From a virus, in the IMG/VR virus record IMGVR_UViG_3300044718_000056, positions 1-29,524 of that record: a stretch of 29,524 nucleotides of DNA; one strand, written 5' to 3'. Below are positions 27,929 through 29,524 of the stretch, piece by piece. The notes beneath the pieces were generated by a model. That model had not been told where the DNA came from. It saw only the letters and a program-made list of their open reading frames with translations, and made no database searches. A program made the translations under genes and the position numbers. Position 1 is the stretch's first letter; each line of letters begins with the position of its first letter.

Positions 27929-29524
27929 GGTTTCTCCAGTTGCTGAACGACCACGCCGCGCAAGATTCGTCCCAGCGGCACGTGGGATGACCCATGTGTG
28001 ATTTCAGCCGCGGACATCCGGCTGTACATGCCCTGCATGGTTGCCGGCGCGGTAGCGATCGCGGCGGCGATCGCAACCTGGAGGCGCTCCGGATCTGCGG
28101 CCTGGACCGTTGAGCGGTTGGGGGCGTCGTTCAGTTCGAACACGACGCGTTGGCGGATGTCGTGGATGTGTTCGAAGCCCCCCCGCTGCTGTGCATTCAG
28201 CAAATCTTCGACGTGGATCTGAAATCGGGCGCGGTCCAGCGCCGTTATCGCTGTCGTGGCCAGCGCGGTTAATGCGCGTTGCAGGACGTCGGCCGGCTCT
28301 TTACGCAAACGATTGAGCCAACCGGCTTGCTCAATGGTGGTTTGGGGCGTCGACGCGGCATTTTGCGAGCTAAGGGGGTTTGTGCGGGCTGCGACCTTTG
28401 GCGGGACTGGCCATTCTCGTTCCAGCGCTTCGCGGATGAAGCCACCGGGGTTGTCGCACTTACCGCGGCTCTTCCGGACCTCCGCAAGCTCGATGACTTC
28501 CTTGAGCCGCGCGAGGCTATAGGACGATGTCATCCATTCGGCCGTGGATTTGTCGATCGCGTATTTCTCCACGAGCAGCAGCACGATCCCCGTGCCGTCC
28601 AAAGCAACAGCAGCGTGCTTAGTTTCGTGCGTAAGTTGTTGGCTTGCGCGCGCTTGTGATTCCGCTGCTGCTTCTTCTAATTCCCCTTCATCTGCTGCTG
28701 CTTCATTCGCGTGCGCGGTTGATAAGGAGTGCAAAACCTGTTCGTTGCTAACTGGTTGGAGTACAGCGCGCGCGCCATTGGAGTTCGAGACTCCAACTGG
28801 TTGGAGTACAGCGCGCGCGCCATTGGAGTTCGAGACTCCAACTGGTTGGAGTACAGCGCGCGCGCCATTGGAGTCTGAGACTCTAACTGGTTGGAGTGTA
28901 GCGCGCGCGCCATCGGAGTCTGAGACTCTAACTGGTTGGAGTTTCCGCTTTCCGGATCGACGGTTTTGCTCGCGCGAAGATGGTGAATCCACCCCATCAG
29001 CTTCATCTTGGGCGGCATGAAGTAGGTAACCGGTCTTCCAGTTTTCCTCGTCGTCGAACAGCCTCTCCGGATCGCGCCGGCGTGTAGGCACGTTACGGCG
29101 TACGCGTTCAAGCAAACCATTCCGTTTCAATTCACCGATCGCAAGATTGAGCATCGCGAGTTTAAGCCCGGTCCGCTTCATGATGCTGGTCTGCTTCGGC
29201 CACGCGAAGACCTCCCCCGTTTTTTCGAAATGCAGACCGTTCATACGACTGGCTAAGTGGATGTAGACGCGCAGGCTGCTAGGCCTTAGCTGCTTGGCAA
29301 TCCCCTTGCTTTCGAGGCGGTACATCAACTCACCAAAGGCGGCGCGGTCGTCTTTGAACTGGATGCCTAGAACGAAAGGACGATCAGACCCGATCTTCGT
29401 TTGGTAGGCGCTTTGGGGTGAGGGCTGGGGTGAGGGTGCGGTTTGTGAGGGCAAATCATCTGACGGCTGAATCGCATTCAGCAAATCCGAGTTCGATTCT
29501 CGGTGGCTCCAGTCGGGACGGTTT
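27925..29524 (-). CDS. Replication initiator protein, main part (start is at 192 across the junction)
   Basis: On the circle a 554-aa protein. After a disordered N-terminus (to about residue 65), residues 70-190 resemble a winged-helix initiator domain (RPSSLRVYIHLASRMNG, WPKQTSIMKRTGLKLAMLNLAIGELKRNGLLERV). Then comes a linker of four 15-residue repeats (about 217-281) whose DNA is a set of iteron-like repeats, an Ala/Glu-rich spacer, and a C-terminal domain with the CDNPGGFIREALEREWPVP segment seen in plasmid and phage initiators. It is the only replication gene found, so it probably recruits host replisome proteins. The ORF is open at the window edge. The TTG at 29484 is a possible secondary start within the attachment core. 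Confidence 0.8.
   Translation of the reverse strand, partial: NRPDWSHRESNSDLLNAIQPSDDLPSQTAPSPQPSPQSAYQTKIGSDRPFVLGIQFKDDRAAFGELMYRLESKGIAKQLRPSSLRVYIHLASRMNGLHFEKTGEVFAWPKQTSIMKRTGLKLAMLNLAIGELKRNGLLERVRRNVPTRRRDPERLFDDEENWKTGYLLHAAQDEADGVDSPSSREQNRRSGKRKLQPVRVSDSDGARATLQPVRVSDSNGARAVLQPVGVSNSNGARAVLQPVGVSNSNGARAVLQPVSNEQVLHSLSTAHANEAAADEGELEEAAAESQARASQQLTHETKHAAVALDGTGIVLLLVEKYAIDKSTAEWMTSSYSLARLKEVIELAEVRKSRGKCDNPGGFIREALEREWPVPPKVAARTNPLSSQNAASTPQTTIEQAGWLNRLRKEPADVLQRALTALATTAITALDRARFQIHVEDLLNAQQRGGFEHIHDIRQRVVFELNDAPNRSTVQAADPERLQVAIAAAIATAPATMQGMYSRMSAAEITHGSSHVPLGRILRGVVVQQLEKP
28750..28942. repeat. Four 45-bp direct repeats plus a partial fifth inside rep: candidate origin iterons
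   Basis: Units 28750-28794, 28795-28839, 28840-28884 and 28885-28929, then AACTGGTTGGAGT (28930-28942). Units 1 and 2 are identical; 3 and 4 differ by a few bases. Each has TTGGAGT twice in one orientation and, except where mutated, ACTCCAA inverted (hairpin TTGGAGT-TCGAG-ACTCCAA), and a GCGCGCGCGC tract with Z-DNA potential. The unit length keeps the rep frame (15 codons). Iterons inside the initiator gene are known from lambda ori in gene O. An alternative is a simple coding repeat with no origin role. Confidence 0.75.
29398..29524. repeat. Terminal direct repeat, right copy
   Basis: Second copy of bases 1-127. It carries the same GGGGTGAGGG duplication (29415-29436), the tRNA-like attachment core (29461-29511) and the first bases of the hairpin that is complete only at 118-146. 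Features in this segment are duplicates of those described at the left end. Confidence 0.95.

Noticed and set aside
28750-28942. A CRISPR array
   Set aside because: The 45-bp units are contiguous with no variable spacers, lie in frame within rep, and no cas gene is present.
28544-29020. A plus-strand repeat protein opposite the rep repeats
   Set aside because: It is antisense to rep, with no ribosome-binding site or neighbours on that strand; the repetition is inherited from the DNA repeats.
1-29524. Physical 127-bp terminal repeats of the virion DNA
   Set aside because: The overlap equals a usual assembly k-mer, cuts through a gene, a hairpin and the att core, and has no features of a packaging end; circular assembly explains it better.

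Overview
The window is a complete circular genome written as a line. The first 127 bases (1-127) recur exactly as the last 127 (29398-29524), so the unit is 29,397 bp. It is a temperate siphovirus, or an excised prophage, with an HK97-type head. The evidence is a tyrosine integrase beside a tRNA-derived attachment core, an HK97-type packaging and head set (small and large terminase, portal, U35 protease, delta-domain capsid protein, connectors), and a lambda-like flexible-tail set (tail tube, tail terminator, frameshifted chaperone pair, tape measure). The host cannot be named. GC-rich DNA and a Thr-Gln-Pro-rich linker in the 11228-11878 product faintly suggest a planctomycete-like host; this is a weak inference.

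Layout: nearly every gene is on the minus strand. Reading that strand around the circle, the order is: integrase (1348-176); replication initiator (192, across the contig ends, to 27925); a chain of small early genes coupled by 4-nt overlaps (27928-25409); small virion-associated and fibre-like genes (25353-22791); a GT9-like glycosyltransferase and a PLD-like protein; packaging and head genes with an HNH-terminase fusion (20927-14599), closed by a strong terminator; connectors and tail (14497-4276), closed by a second terminator; then accessory genes (4154-2303), including a BrnT-like toxin cassette with a ribbon-helix-helix partner. Only 1452-2349 runs on the plus strand: a ribbon-helix-helix regulator divergent from int, and two small genes.

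The main result is at the contig junction. The phage attachment core (about 64-114) is the 3' part of a tRNA-Ala(CGC)-like gene on the plus strand. It lies inside the replication initiator ORF on the minus strand. In the circle, that ORF is open from an ATG at 192, overlapping the end of int, through the core, into the 519 codons previously visible at 29484-27925, giving 554 aa. Integration at the core would cut the gene after its first 26-41 codons and move the body of rep, with the early operon behind it, to the far end of the prophage, away from the int promoter and the start codon. Excision would restore an int-rep-early operon. This would be an integration-gated replication switch, formally like the known mycobacteriophage systems with attP inside the repressor gene, but acting on the initiator. 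The same initiator carries four 45-bp iteron-like repeats, as lambda gene O carries ori, and a G-quadruplex motif beside the core.

Other points: a textbook A AAA AAC slippery site in the tail chaperone; GGGGG-type ribosome-binding sites in front of most late genes, against apparently leaderless promoters in front of regulator and accessory genes; a second integrase-core-like dyad at 1686-1712; and no recognisable endolysin, helicase, primase or polymerase.
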